A stretch of 64,000 bases of DNA from Rufibacter roseolus (lineage in GTDB: Bacteria > Bacteroidota > Bacteroidia > Cytophagales > Hymenobacteraceae). Under the pieces are notes generated by a model that was given only the letters and a program-made list of their open reading frames with translations, was not told where the DNA came from and did not search any database. The stretch covers positions 1-64,000 of the forward strand of contig NZ_JAFMSU010000001.1 in assembly GCF_017916365.1 (NCBI RefSeq), in the 5' to 3' direction. Positions 23,526-33,100 of this stretch are shown here, one piece after another. The stretch's first letter is position 1, and each line of letters starts with the position of its first letter. The position numbers and the translations under genes are program-made.

Positions 23526-24131
23526 ATGAAAAAAGTAGTTTTTTTGATTGCCGCATTATTCACTACCTATTTTGCCCAGGCCCAGGACGGCATCAAATTA
23601 GGTTTGAAAGCAGGTGTTAATGTGAGCAGTGTTGTTGGCAAGGACACAGAGAATCTAGGTAACCTCCTTGGTCTTCATGCGGGCGGTTTCTTAGACTATG
23701 GTCTTACAGATCAGTTTTCTATCAGACCTGAGCTCCTTTACTCTTTAAAAGGCTTCTATGCCGAAGCCGAGGAAGAAGACTTTGAGTATAAATCATACCT
23801 CACCTCCCACTACATTGACCTTCCGGTACTAGGCAGATTTAAAGCTGGTAATTTCTTTATTGAGGCTGGCCCAACCTTCTCCTTTCTGTTAAGTGCAAAA
23901 TCAAGAGACGAAGGCGAGATCATGGGCGAGGAGTATGAAGAAACCGAAACCGTGACCGATGAATTCAACAAATTTGACCTTGGCATTGCGGCCGGAGTTG
24001 GCTACCAGTTCCAGAGCGGTCTTGGCCTGGGCTTACGCTATAACCGTGGTTTGAGCAAGTTAGATAAGTCAGGAGAAGCCAAAGCCTTCAATTCTTCCTT
24101 CCAATTGGGCGTGAGTTACACACTGAGATAA
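23526..24131 (+). CDS. Outer-membrane beta-barrel protein, array member 1
   Basis: 201 residues. Signal peptide MKKVVFLIAALFTTYFAQAQ, then an eight-stranded-type small barrel (OMP_b-brl_2 / porin-family style) with GLKAGVNVSSVVG, FSIRPELLYSLKGF, YIDLPVLGRFKAG and a C-terminal FQLGVSYTLR strand. Such proteins are abundant in Bacteroidota and mostly uncharacterised. There is no terminator in the 81 bp before array member 2, so the two are probably co-transcribed. Confidence 0.85.
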   Translation: MKKVVFLIAALFTTYFAQAQDGIKLGLKAGVNVSSVVGKDTENLGNLLGLHAGGFLDYGLTDQFSIRPELLYSLKGFYAEAEEEDFEYKSYLTSHYIDLPVLGRFKAGNFFIEAGPTFSFLLSAKSRDEGEIMGEEYEETETVTDEFNKFDLGIAAGVGYQFQSGLGLGLRYNRGLSKLDKSGEAKAFNSSFQLGVSYTLR

Positions 24132-24212
24132 TCGCAGAAAGTATCTTTTCCTGCATACCTCCCTTGCCGGACGTTTCCCTTCATCAATTACCTAACCTAA
24201 ATCATAAACTTC

Positions 24213-24818
24213 ATGAAAAAGCTATTATTCTTTATTGCTGCATTGTTCACCACTTACTTTGCCCAGGCCCAGGAGGGCATTAAATTGGGTATCAAAGCAG
24301 GCGGGAACTTTACCAACGTTATGGGTGATGACCTGGATGACGCTGAGTATATCTTTGGTTTCCATGGTGGTCTCTTCGCAGACTACGGCATCTCTGAAAT
24401 GGTCTCTATCCGGCCAGAATTACTGTACTCTTTGAAAGGCTTCAAGTTTGAAGGTGAAGAAGACGGCGAAGAAGTCACGCTGAAATCAAGACTTAGCTAC
24501 ATTGATGTTCCAATCCTGGCCCACATTAATGCCGGCGGCCTGTTTTTTGAGTTAGGACCTACCTTGGGTTTCATGGTAAACGATAAAAACACGCTGGAAA
24601 TTGATGGCGAAGAGATTGACCTGGATACAGAAGAAGGAGAAGGCTACAAAAAATTTGAATTCGGGTACGCTGCTGGTATAGGTTACCAGATGCCTGCTGG
24701 CCTTGGCATTGGGCTGCGCTACCAGGGTGGTATCACCAGCATCAATGAAGATGATGATATCAAAGTTCGTAACTCTGTCTTCCAGTTGTCTTTAAGCTAC
24801 ATGTTTGGAGGTAGATAA
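24213..24818 (+). CDS. Outer-membrane beta-barrel protein, array member 2
   Basis: 201 residues, closest to member 1. Signal peptide MKKLLFFIAALFTTYFAQAQ, barrel repeats GIKAGGNFTNVMG, VSIRPELLYSLKGF, YIDVPILAHINAGG, GLRYQGGITS, and final strand FQLSLSYMFGGR. Acidic loops (LEIDGEEIDLDTEEGEG) face the outside. A terminator follows 20 bp after the stop. Confidence 0.85.
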   Translation: MKKLLFFIAALFTTYFAQAQEGIKLGIKAGGNFTNVMGDDLDDAEYIFGFHGGLFADYGISEMVSIRPELLYSLKGFKFEGEEDGEEVTLKSRLSYIDVPILAHINAGGLFFELGPTLGFMVNDKNTLEIDGEEIDLDTEEGEGYKKFEFGYAAGIGYQMPAGLGIGLRYQGGITSINEDDDIKVRNSVFQLSLSYMFGGR

Positions 24819-24838
24819 TCCTCTCTTCAAATGATTTT

Positions 24839-24868
24839 AAAAGGGGCCTCACATGAGGTCCCTTTTTT
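24839..24868 (+). terminator. Terminator after array member 2
   Basis: AAAAGGGGCCTCA / TGAGGTCCCTTTTTT hairpin followed by AT-rich sequence; ends the member 1-2 transcript. Confidence 0.75.
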
Positions 24869-25101
24869 ATTTGCCCCTTGTTGGGGTTATATAGGCTCTA
24901 CTACGTTATTCCCAAGTTCTACCCTCATGACCAAGCAGAACCTCTTCGTGTACTTTGCACTATTCTTCAATAACTTACCCTCATTGCACTCCAAAACAGC
25001 AGGCTGATCTAGCATCTAACATAGGAAAAAGAACTAAATCTTAGTATTTAGCGCCGCATTCTTCCCTCTAAATACAAATTTTAAGATCAAACCCTCATTC
25101 C

Positions 25102-25689
25102 ATGAGAAAACTACTACCATTCATAGCGGCACTATTTACTACTTACTTTGCTCAAGCCCAGGAAAGCACCAACTTTGGGGTAGTAGGCGGAGCCAACTTC
25201 AGCAACTGGACCGGGGCGAACGTAGGCGGAACCAAAAGCAAAGCAGGCTACCACGTAGGTGCCTTTTTAGATTATAAGTTTTCTGCCTTTGCCTCATTCC
25301 GCCCGGAGATTCAGTTGTCTAATAAAGGCTTTAAAACGGAAGGCGAAGGTGATGCCATACTGAGGGCTCAGGTAAACTACATTGATATTCCGGTCCTATT
25401 CCGGGTGAACGCTATTGGTTTGTTCTTTGAAGGCGGACCCACTATAAGCTATAAAATCTCCTCCAGGCTCAAGATAACGGAGGGTGACAGTAAAATCTCT
25501 ACGCCACTGAACGGACTCAAAAGGGTAGACATTGGGTATGCGGCTGGTCTTGGCTATGAACTGCCCGCTGGCATCGGAATTGGCTTACGGTACAATGGCG
25601 GCCTCTCAAAACTTCCTAGAAAAAGTGAAGCAAAAGTCTATAACTCAAACGTTCAGCTATCATTGAGCTACATACTTATAAGAAAGTAA
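25102..25689 (+). CDS. Outer-membrane beta-barrel protein, array member 3
   Basis: 195 residues. The signal region LLPFIAALFTTYFAQAQE repeats members 1 and 2 at protein level although its codons differ. The mature barrel is more diverged (FRPEIQLSNKGFKTEG, YIDIPVLFRVNAIGLFFEGG, GIGLRYNGGLSK). It stands alone, 283 bp after member 2 and with its own terminator, so it is likely monocistronic. Confidence 0.85.
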   Translation: MRKLLPFIAALFTTYFAQAQESTNFGVVGGANFSNWTGANVGGTKSKAGYHVGAFLDYKFSAFASFRPEIQLSNKGFKTEGEGDAILRAQVNYIDIPVLFRVNAIGLFFEGGPTISYKISSRLKITEGDSKISTPLNGLKRVDIGYAAGLGYELPAGIGIGLRYNGGLSKLPRKSEAKVYNSNVQLSLSYILIRK

Positions 25690-25706
25690 CCAGTTCTCGC
25701 AAAGCT

Positions 25707-25730
25707 AAAGGGCCTCAGATGAGGCCCTTT
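25707..25730 (+). terminator. Terminator after array member 3
   Basis: AAAGGGCCTC (25707-25716) with GAGGCCCTTT (25721-25730), 10-bp stem, loop AGAT, followed by AATTTT. Confidence 0.75.
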
Positions 25731-25813
25731 AATTTTACCCATGCAGTCCCCGCACCTATTCTACCTACTTACTCCCTGAATCAGAAACTTACAATCCATT
25801 TTCTTGCCATGAG

Positions 25814-25847
25814 CTTAATGGCCATTTTCCTGAAAACAGCCCTTAAG
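25814..25847. repeat. PAL palindrome copy
   Basis: CTTAATGGCCATTTTC, then CTGAAAACAGCCCTTAAG; outer arms CTTAA/TTAAG replace the usual GTTTT/AAAAC and still pair. Confidence 0.6.
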
Positions 25848-26102
25848 AAGAAATACTTATTTTTTATTTCCGGCATAGACGTGTATTGCTTAGAACCTGG
25901 GTCAAAAAGGGCTAATACGTTGAAAAACAAAGCTTCTAAACTGCATTTTTATCTTTTTCTAAGTTGTTTAAAATGAAGTTTTCCTTCCTGTTCAGAAACT
26001 TAATCTGTAAAAAAACAACATTTTGCTACGATACCGTATAATGGGGTGAGTTTTAAAAGGGTATGTCAGACAAACAACCCATAACCTAATTCTATTACCT
26101 CT

Positions 26103-26759
26103 ATGAAAAAGATTGTATTATTTGTAGCAGCCGTGCTTTCATTTGGTATTGCACAAGCGCAAACTGGCCCAAAATTCGGAATCAAAGCTGGAGTAAACTA
26201 CTCTAACATTTCAGGAAAAGAGTTGGCCAACGAAGATATCTACCAGAACAAACTAGGCTTTGTGGGTGGTATCACCTCTAACTTTGACCTGAGCGGCGAT
26301 GGCTTCCTGTCTATCCAGCCAGAACTTCTTTTCTCGCAGCGCGGCTACCAGTACCGTGATGAAAAGTACACCATTGGCAACAATGAATACAAGAGCAAAG
26401 GTGACATGAACTATAACTACCTGGACTTACCGGTTCTATTAAGAATCAACGCCGGTGGTTTGTTCTTTGAAGGAGGACCTCAAGCCTCTTACCTGTTAGG
26501 GATCAAAGACAATACAGAAACAATCGTCAACGGAAGAGACACTGATACTTCCAGAAAGGTAGAGAAAGACCAATTAGCTGAATTAGAGATTGGCTACGCC
26601 GCTGGTTTAGGATACCAGGCCCAAAATGGCCTTAGCTTAGGTCTGCGGTATACCGGCGGCATCAACGCCCTCGCCAAAGATAATGACAACGATGAGTTGG
26701 CCAATGCCCGCAACTCTGCCTTCCAACTTACCCTTGGGTATGTGTTTGGTGGCAGATAA
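26103..26759 (+). CDS. Outer-membrane beta-barrel protein, array member 4
   Basis: 218 residues, closest to member 5. Signal peptide MKKIVLFVAAVLSFGIAQAQ; barrel words FGIKAGVNYSNISG, NKLGFVGGITSNF, LSIQPELLFSQRGY, YLDLPVLLRINAGGLFFEGG, SLGLRYTGGINA; final strand FQLTLGYVFGGR. Followed by a strong terminator. Confidence 0.85.
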   Translation: MKKIVLFVAAVLSFGIAQAQTGPKFGIKAGVNYSNISGKELANEDIYQNKLGFVGGITSNFDLSGDGFLSIQPELLFSQRGYQYRDEKYTIGNNEYKSKGDMNYNYLDLPVLLRINAGGLFFEGGPQASYLLGIKDNTETIVNGRDTDTSRKVEKDQLAELEIGYAAGLGYQAQNGLSLGLRYTGGINALAKDNDNDELANARNSAFQLTLGYVFGGR

Positions 26760-26776
26760 TCAAAAGTAAATTCTTG

Positions 26777-26813
26777 AAATAGGAGGAACGGCCGCTGGCA
26801 GTTCCTCCTATTT
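26777..26813 (+). terminator. Terminator after array member 4
   Basis: 13-bp stem AAATAGGAGGAAC (26777-26789) with GTTCCTCCTATTT (26801-26813), then TTT. Confidence 0.8.
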
Positions 26814-26947
26814 TTTACCCTTATCATTCAGGCACTTAGCTTTCGCAAACCCTAAATCCCAGTTTGACATGGCCATTACCTGAATTTAGGCACAGTGTTT
26901 GATAAAATATCTTCAAACAAGGGAACTAAAATCAACTTTTTAAAATC

Positions 26948-27598
26948 ATGAAAAAATTCGTCTTCTTATTTGTAGCGGTTGTAGCCTCATATGCAGCACA
27001 GGCACAGGCAACCTTCGGGATCAAAGGAGGTCTTAACTATTCTAACCTCTCCGGCGATCTTCAGAACGAGGAAAGATTCAACAACAAAATAGGTTTCAAC
27101 GCCGGGGTTTATTTCAACGCACCCGTTGTAGGTGATTTCTTCTCTATCCAGCCAGAGGTGCTGTACTCCAACAAAGGGTATAAGTATGATGACAAAGTAG
27201 AGACCAACCTGCTGGGCACTGAGTACCGCTACGAAGGAACTGCCAACTTCAACTACATTGACGTTCCGGTTTTGGCCCGCGTAAAAGCCAGCAGCTTCTT
27301 CTTTGAGGCCGGTCCGCAGGTTTCTTACCTGGTGAGCGTGAACGACAAAACCAAAGAGTACCGCAACGGCGAGTTGGTAGACCGCAACGTGAGCGAGAAA
27401 AGCAAATCTGGCTACTCAGACTTTGAGGTAGGCTACGCTGCCGGTCTTGGATTCGCGGCCGGAAACGGCATCAGCTTGGGTCTGCGTTACAACGGCGCTT
27501 TCACAGAACTGACCGATGATTCTCCAGCCCGCGGCGAGTTCAAAAACGCCCGTCACTCTTCAATCCAGTTATCTTTAGGCTTCCCGCTGAGCAGATAA
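26948..27598 (+). CDS. Outer-membrane beta-barrel protein, array member 5
   Basis: 216 residues. Signal peptide MKKFVFLFVAVVASYAAQAQ; barrel words FGIKGGLNYSNLSG, NKIGFNAGVYFNAP, FSIQPEVLYSNKGY, YIDVPVLARVKASSFFFEAG, SLGLRYNGAFTE; final strand IQLSLGFPLSR. It has slightly higher G+C in third positions than members 1-4. It is the last member before the convergent M20 peptidase gene. Confidence 0.85.
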   Translation: MKKFVFLFVAVVASYAAQAQATFGIKGGLNYSNLSGDLQNEERFNNKIGFNAGVYFNAPVVGDFFSIQPEVLYSNKGYKYDDKVETNLLGTEYRYEGTANFNYIDVPVLARVKASSFFFEAGPQVSYLVSVNDKTKEYRNGELVDRNVSEKSKSGYSDFEVGYAAGLGFAAGNGISLGLRYNGAFTELTDDSPARGEFKNARHSSIQLSLGFPLSR

Positions 27599-27633
27599 TA
27601 TAAAGGAAGAAAACATAAGACTTTGCAGAAGTA

Positions 27634-27668
27634 AAAAGCCCTGCCCTCATCAAGAGGGCAGGGCTTTT
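27634..27668. terminator. Bidirectional terminator
   Basis: 15-bp perfect stem AAAAGCCCTGCCCTC with GAGGGCAGGGCTTTT, 5-nt loop, between the convergent array member 5 and the M20 peptidase gene. Confidence 0.85.
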
Positions 27669-27670
27669 CT

Positions 27671-27708
27671 GTTTAGAGGCCATTTTCAGCAAATCGGCTT
27701 GAGAACGG
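27671..27708. repeat. PAL palindrome copy
   Basis: GTTTAGAGGCCATTTTC, then AGCAAATCGGCTTGAGAACGG; abuts the bidirectional terminator. Confidence 0.6.
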
Positions 27709-27722
27709 CGGCGTTTAAGTTT

Positions 27723-29090
27723 TTAGTTCTTGCCGTGCAATTGGGCAAAATGCTGGTAGAACAGCGGAATGGTTTCAATGCCTTTCATGAAGTTGAACAC
27801 CCCAAAATGCTCATTAGGCGAGTGGATGGCATCTGAATCCAGCCCGAAGCCCATGAGTACGGTATCGGTCTCCAGCACAGACTTGAACATAGCCACAATT
27901 GGAATAGAGCCGCCGCTGCGTACCGGCACCGGCTTCTTCCCGAAGGTGTCTTCCATGGCCTTGGCCGCTGCCTGGTAACCCGCCGAGGTGGTAGGCGTGA
28001 CTACCGGCTCACCTCCGTGGTGCGGCTTCACCACCACTTTCACGCTGGGTGGGGCAATAGACTCAAAATGTTTCTGGAACAACTCGCTGATTTCCTCTGA
28101 GGTCTGGTGCGGCACCAGGCGCATAGAGATTTTGGCAAACGCCTTGGACGGAATCACCGTTTTGGCGCCCTCTCCGGTGTAGCCACCCCAGATGCCGTTC
28201 ACATCCAGGGTAGGCCTGATAGAGTTGCGCTCCATGGTGCTATAGCCAGCCTCTCCGTGTACATCAGACAGGTCAAGGGCTTCTTTGTAGGCATCCAGGC
28301 TGAAAGGGGCACGGGCCATCTCGGCGCGTTCTTCCTGGCTCAGTTCCTCCACGTTGTCATAGAACCCGGGAATGGTGATGTGGTTGTTCTCATCGTGCAA
28401 GGAGGCAATCATCTTACACAGAATGTTGATGGGGTTGGCCACCGCCCCGCCGTATAAACCGGAGTGCAGGTCACGGTTAGGTCCGGTCACTTCTACCTCG
28501 TGGTAGCTGAGGCCGCGCAAACCGGTGGTTACCGATGGCACATCGTTGGCCAGCATACCGGTGTCTGAGATGACAATGATATCGGCGCTCAGCCTTTCTT
28601 TATTTTCTTTCACGAAGGTGGCCAGGTTCACGGAGCCTACTTCTTCTTCGCCCTCAATCATGAACTTCACGTTGCAGGGCAGTGTCTGCTGCTGCATCAT
28701 GGTCTCAAAAGCTTTCACGTGCATGTAGGTCTGGCCTTTGTCATCGCAGGCACCGCGGGCGTAGATTTTCTCGTCTTTGATCACGGGCTCAAACGGCGGC
28801 GAGTTCCACAGTTCATAAGGATCTGCGGGTTGCACGTCATAGTGTCCGTACACCAATACCGTTGGCAAAGCCGGGTCAATGATTTTATCGGCGTAGACAA
28901 TGGGGTTACCCGCCGTCTGGAACAGCTGCGCGTTGTCTGCCCCGGCAGCCTCTAACTTCTCTCTCAGGAATTCAGCCGCCCGCATCACGTCTCCTTTAAA
29001 AGACAAGTCTGCGCTCACCGATGGAATACGTAACAACTCCAGCAACTCTTGCAGAAACCGGTCTTTGTTCTCTTCAATATAGGCTTTCAT
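27723..29090 (-). CDS. M20 family dipeptidase
   Basis: A 455-residue zinc exopeptidase. Metal ligands are visible in VYGHYDVQPADP (H, D), GACDDKGQ, the catalytic glutamates in EGEEEVGS, and the C-terminal histidine in SDAIHSPNEHFG. A dimerisation domain (about 185-340, with DLHSGLYGGAVANP) is inserted as usual. The subgroup hydrolyses dipeptides such as Xaa-Gly or Xaa-His (CNDP/PepV-like). No signal peptide, so cytoplasmic. Monocistronic. Confidence 0.92.
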   Translation of the reverse strand: MKAYIEENKDRFLQELLELLRIPSVSADLSFKGDVMRAAEFLREKLEAAGADNAQLFQTAGNPIVYADKIIDPALPTVLVYGHYDVQPADPYELWNSPPFEPVIKDEKIYARGACDDKGQTYMHVKAFETMMQQQTLPCNVKFMIEGEEEVGSVNLATFVKENKERLSADIIVISDTGMLANDVPSVTTGLRGLSYHEVEVTGPNRDLHSGLYGGAVANPINILCKMIASLHDENNHITIPGFYDNVEELSQEERAEMARAPFSLDAYKEALDLSDVHGEAGYSTMERNSIRPTLDVNGIWGGYTGEGAKTVIPSKAFAKISMRLVPHQTSEEISELFQKHFESIAPPSVKVVVKPHHGGEPVVTPTTSAGYQAAAKAMEDTFGKKPVPVRSGGSIPIVAMFKSVLETDTVLMGFGLDSDAIHSPNEHFGVFNFMKGIETIPLFYQHFAQLHGKN

Positions 29091-29222
29091 AGTATGGGAT
29101 TGATGATGGGTGAAGTTAAAAACAAAAAGCGTCCTTCTATGGGAGGAAAGCCGCCTTAATCATGAATTCGCTTTTAATAGGCTCCTGCCGGATTCGCAGA
29201 TGCGCTATGCAAAATAGTATTT

Positions 29223-29262
29223 CCGGTTTCAGCCCGGTTTTCTGAAAATGGCCTGAAAACGG
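29223..29262. repeat. PAL palindrome copy
   Basis: CCGGTTTCAGCCCGGTTTTC, then TGAAAATGGCCTGAAAACGG; 32 bp beyond the plsY stop. Confidence 0.65.
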
Positions 29263-29293
29263 AGAAGCGGCAACTGGCTAGGTTCGGAGCAGG

Positions 29294-29938
29294 TTACTTT
29301 TTGCCGAAAGGATTGATGTTGGCTTTGCTTTCCACGCCCTGCAACAACCGGTTGATGTTCTTCTTATGGGTCAGGACCACCATCACGGCAATGAAGATCC
29401 CGAAGATAGGCAGCAGCAGGTTATCTGGCCGGAACATAGGCAGCATCAGGAGCAAAGGGAAAGAAATGGCCGCCAGCATGGAACTGAGCGACACGTATTT
29501 GGTTAAAAGCAGCACCACCACAAAAATACCTAGGCAGATCAGGGCCACCGGCAGATGCACGGCCAGCACCATGCCCATCACCGTGGCCACGCCTTTGCCT
29601 CCTTTAAAGCCCACGTACACCGGAAAAATATGACCAACCACGGCTACCACGCCCAGAATGAGTTTGAACATGATCAGTTGCTGCGGTTCAATCGCCTCCC
29701 AGTTCACCAGCAGGTTGGCCAGCGACGTGGCGGCCCAGCCTTTGAAGATATCCACGGCCATGACAATAGACCCGGGCTTTTTGCCCAGCACTCTGAAGGT
29801 ATTGGTAGCGCCGGCGTTGCCGCTGCCGTGCTGCCGCACGTCAATGCCATAAAACTTTTTGCCCACCCACACCGCCGTAGGGATAGAACCAATCAGATAA
29901 GCCAACAAAATGATTCCGCCAATAATGACTATCTCCAT
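29294..29938 (-). CDS. plsY: Glycerol-3-phosphate acyltransferase PlsY
   Basis: A 214-residue inner-membrane enzyme that acylates position 1 of glycerol 3-phosphate from acyl-phosphate, the first step of phospholipid synthesis. All three conserved PlsY motifs are present: GSIPTAVWVGK with GSGNAGATNTFR, VYVGFKGGKGVATVMG, and LTHKKNINRLLQG near the C-terminus. About five membrane spans are visible. It has its own TTG-N20-TATATTTG promoter and stands alone. Confidence 0.95.
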   Translation of the reverse strand: MEIVIIGGIILLAYLIGSIPTAVWVGKKFYGIDVRQHGSGNAGATNTFRVLGKKPGSIVMAVDIFKGWAATSLANLLVNWEAIEPQQLIMFKLILGVVAVVGHIFPVYVGFKGGKGVATVMGMVLAVHLPVALICLGIFVVVLLLTKYVSLSSMLAAISFPLLLMLPMFRPDNLLLPIFGIFIAVMVVLTHKKNINRLLQGVESKANINPFGKK

Positions 29939-30013
29939 GCTATTCTGGTGTTAGATGCGTGCGTTTTCTCCTATCTGGCAACTGTTCTTGCGTTTTAGCT
30001 GCCTTTTATCCTT

Positions 30014-30044
30014 CAAATATAGGCAAACCCGCAGCATGGCCCAA
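30014..30044 (-). promoter_or_regulatory. Promoter for plsY
   Basis: Minus strand TTG (30042-30044), 20-nt spacer, TATATTTG (30014-30021), giving a leader of about 70 nt. Confidence 0.65.
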
Positions 30045-30067
30045 CACCCCGGCCGCCGGACACGAAA

Positions 30068-30115
30068 CATCCCGTTTCCGGGCTGTTTATGTAAAATCAG
30101 CCGGAAAACGGGATG
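30068..30115. repeat. PAL palindrome copy with extended arms
   Basis: CATCCCGTTTCCGGGCTG, centre TTTATGTAAAA, then CAGCCGGAAAACGGGATG. The outer 7 bp (CATCCCG/CGGGATG) are unique to this copy and still pair, evidence for selection on the stem. Confidence 0.7.
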
Positions 30116-30149
30116 TTCAAAAAGGTAATGAAGGTAAGCTGCCTCTCAG

Positions 30150-33100
30150 TTAGTTGCCGGTAGGCGGAATGTCGGGCGGGGTCTCCCCTGCTTTCTTCTT
30201 CTTGTCTTTTTTCTTTTTGTCAGAAGTCTCTTCCTGGCCGTTGGTTACCGGGGTTTCAAAGCCTGAAGGAACATCAACTTCTGCCTCCTTCTTTTTCTTC
30301 TTGTCTTTGCCTTTGGCTTCTTCTACCGGAGCTACCGGGGTTTCAAAGCCAGCGGGAACGGCATCAGTGGCCTCTTCTTTCTTTTTCTTCTTGGATTTAG
30401 GTTCCTCTGGCTGGGTAACTGGGGTATCAAAGCCCGGCGGGGTGGCGCCAGTGTCCACCATTTCTTCGCCTTTCTTTTTCTTCTTGCTCTTCTTGCCAGA
30501 GTCTTCCTCAGTGGCGGTGTCAAAGGTATTGTACACCGGTTGCGGCGCCGCTTTCAGAGGCTCTTTGCCCAGGTACGTCTTCCGGAAGTAATTCACAAAC
30601 TCCATTCTGTCTATGTCCTCCAGCGGGTAGAAGGTGTAATCCCCCCCGGCCACGGTTCTTCCTTTTGACTTGGAAGCCACCGCTCCGTTGAACTGCGGAT
30701 CTGAAGAAGTCATTCCCAGGCCTCCTTCAAAGAAGTTGAAGTAATACCACAGATAAGGATTCACCTCCAGGTACATCGCAACGGCATCGCCGGTGGCACC
30801 TGCTTTTATCTCAATGTAGCCGGTGATCTTGGCGTTTACATCCGTTTTGTCAATACCCGCTATACTGATTGGGCCTACGCTGTACCAGGCATTTTTCTTT
30901 GGCGACCATTTAAGGTTCACCTGGTTCAGTACCAGCGTATGGATGAGCTTCTCAGAGATCTTTGAGAAAGGCACGTATCCTTTGGCCGTTGCAGCCGTGA
31001 AAGCGGGCACGCCTTTGTCGCCAATGAAGGCCGCCAGTTTAAACGGAAGCGTAGGGTTGTTTAAATCTATCCCTTCCGGAAGTCCGGCTACCTCTTTCGC
31101 CACTTTGGCGCCCATGCTTTCTATGGCCTGTTCCGGTGCGTCAAAGTCAAAGGCCATAAAGGTGTCTAACTCATACTGGCTGCTATCAGTGCGCCCGGTA
31201 CCGCTGCCCACGGTCGTCATTTTGAAACCTTTCACGCGTCTGATAAGGTTGAACTGTCCGTCGTACTTGGCCTCTTTGGTAACATCATTGTACTGGAGCA
31301 TGTTACCGGTGTAGGAGTTTCCGTAGGCCCGGCCTTCATCTCCTATCTTGTACATCTTTTCTTCCTTGTTGAAAGAAAGTACTCCCTGCACGTCAAACAC
31401 GTCTATGTCATCGTCAAACTGCTTCTTGGAGACAAACGTGTTGTAGATCTTACCTGAGGTGGCGTTGATGTGGACCCCGGTTTTGAGCGGCGTTCCATCT
31501 GCCAGGGCCGGGTCCTTGATTTCTATGCGCACATCCTCCGGGTCCACGCCGTCGCGCTTGTACGGGAACCAGTCGGCGCTCTCCTTGCCCCCGAAGAGCA
31601 TCTTGGCATGTCCGTCAAAGTTCAGGGTCTTCTTGTTGGAGGCAATGGCCACGTTACCGTAGTAGCGCACTTTAGGGATGATAAACAGAGTGTCTTTCTC
31701 CGGCACCGTTCCTTCGGCCAGGAAGAAGGCCGGGGCTTTGGGCTCGTCTTTCTTCCCGCCTTCTGGTCTCTGCCAGGCAAACTTATCAAACTTGATCTTG
31801 TAGGCGTCTCCGCCGGCATTGGCGAAGGTATAGATAGCGTTACCCGTGATACCAAACCGGTTATCCACGTGCAGTTCCCCTTTCACCATCTGGTGGTGTT
31901 TCTGCACAGAGTCCATGGCCAGACTGGCTCTCTGGAAGGTTCTCAGGTCGGCATCCTTCATAAACTGCACCCGGTTGCTGTCTGGGACAATGTAGCTGTC
32001 TCCAACAGGAATGTACGGCACCCCGGTAGCCACCAGCGTATAGTTGCTGAAATCATAGGTGGCTCCTTTGGCTTTGAAGGCCAGCGAGTCGTCACCTGTT
32101 TTCATAGAGTAGAAGTAAGACTCGCCCCCGTCTGTATTGCCGCTGGTGAGGGTGAGTTTCCTGGTTTTGAAATCCCACTTACCGGCAGACAGAGAAGATT
32201 TGTACTTGGCAAACGGAAACTCAGTCGTAGCGCTACCTATTCTTTCGGCTTTGTACTCTGCGTAGCCTTCATCCATGTGGAAATCCAGAACTACATCATA
32301 GGTTGTGAGCGCGGGCGTTTTCTTATCAGAGGAAGCCACTTCCATACCGGCCTGGTTTCCGTGGATGAGGCCTTTCTTGAACACGAAATGCGGTGACTTC
32401 ATGGCCACTTCTTTGTTCTCCACCACGCCATTCCCAAACAAGGAAGACGGCGTAAAGCCCAGCATGCCTTTGTAAGTAAACCGGTCGTTGAAGATGCTCA
32501 TGAGCTCGCGGTTCACGGTATGGATCTGCAGAGTATCTTTATAAGGTTTCCAGTTCATCTTGAAGGCTTTGAAGGTTCCGCTAGGGTAAGAACCCTGCGC
32601 CACAGTGCCTTCTTTGAAGCTTCCTTTCTTTCCTACCTCGGTAATAGCGGAGTCCACGAAGAACACAAAGCCCGGTGAGTACATGGTAGCGGTCTGGTAG
32701 CTCAAAACACCTTTCCCACGCAAACCTTTGGTATCCATGGTAAGCGTATCGGTGAAGCGCCCTTTGCCGCCGTACACCGCGAAACCTGCCTTAGGCACCG
32801 GATACTGGAAGCCCAGCGCCCCGTCTGGCTGAATGGCCAGTTTGGTCTCAAAAGGCGGGAAAATGCCCCCCGAGTTGAACGTTCCCTTGAACCCGATGAC
32901 GTTGTGCTTGGTACTGGCCATGCTGTCTATCTTGAACGGCGGAATGTTGAAGTACACAGTTGTGTCATACACCCCACCCAGGATCTCGGGTTTGTTGAAG
33001 TATACCGTAGCCCCGGAGATAGCATCCAGCGCCGGGTAACCCTGTGATTTCTTACTGCCAGATTTATTGTCTGGGCGGTTAAGGTACAGTTTGGCCTGGC

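Larger units (their letters stand above)
25690..26102. other. Intergenic region between array members 3 and 4
   Basis: Terminator, one PAL copy (25814-25847) and AT-rich promoter-type sequence. The 85-codon ORF at 25719 overlaps the terminator and the PAL and is not credible. Confidence 0.6.

Noticed and set aside
25719-25976. 85-codon ORF between barrel genes
   Set aside because: It starts within a terminator hairpin and runs through a PAL palindrome; composition is like intergenic DNA.
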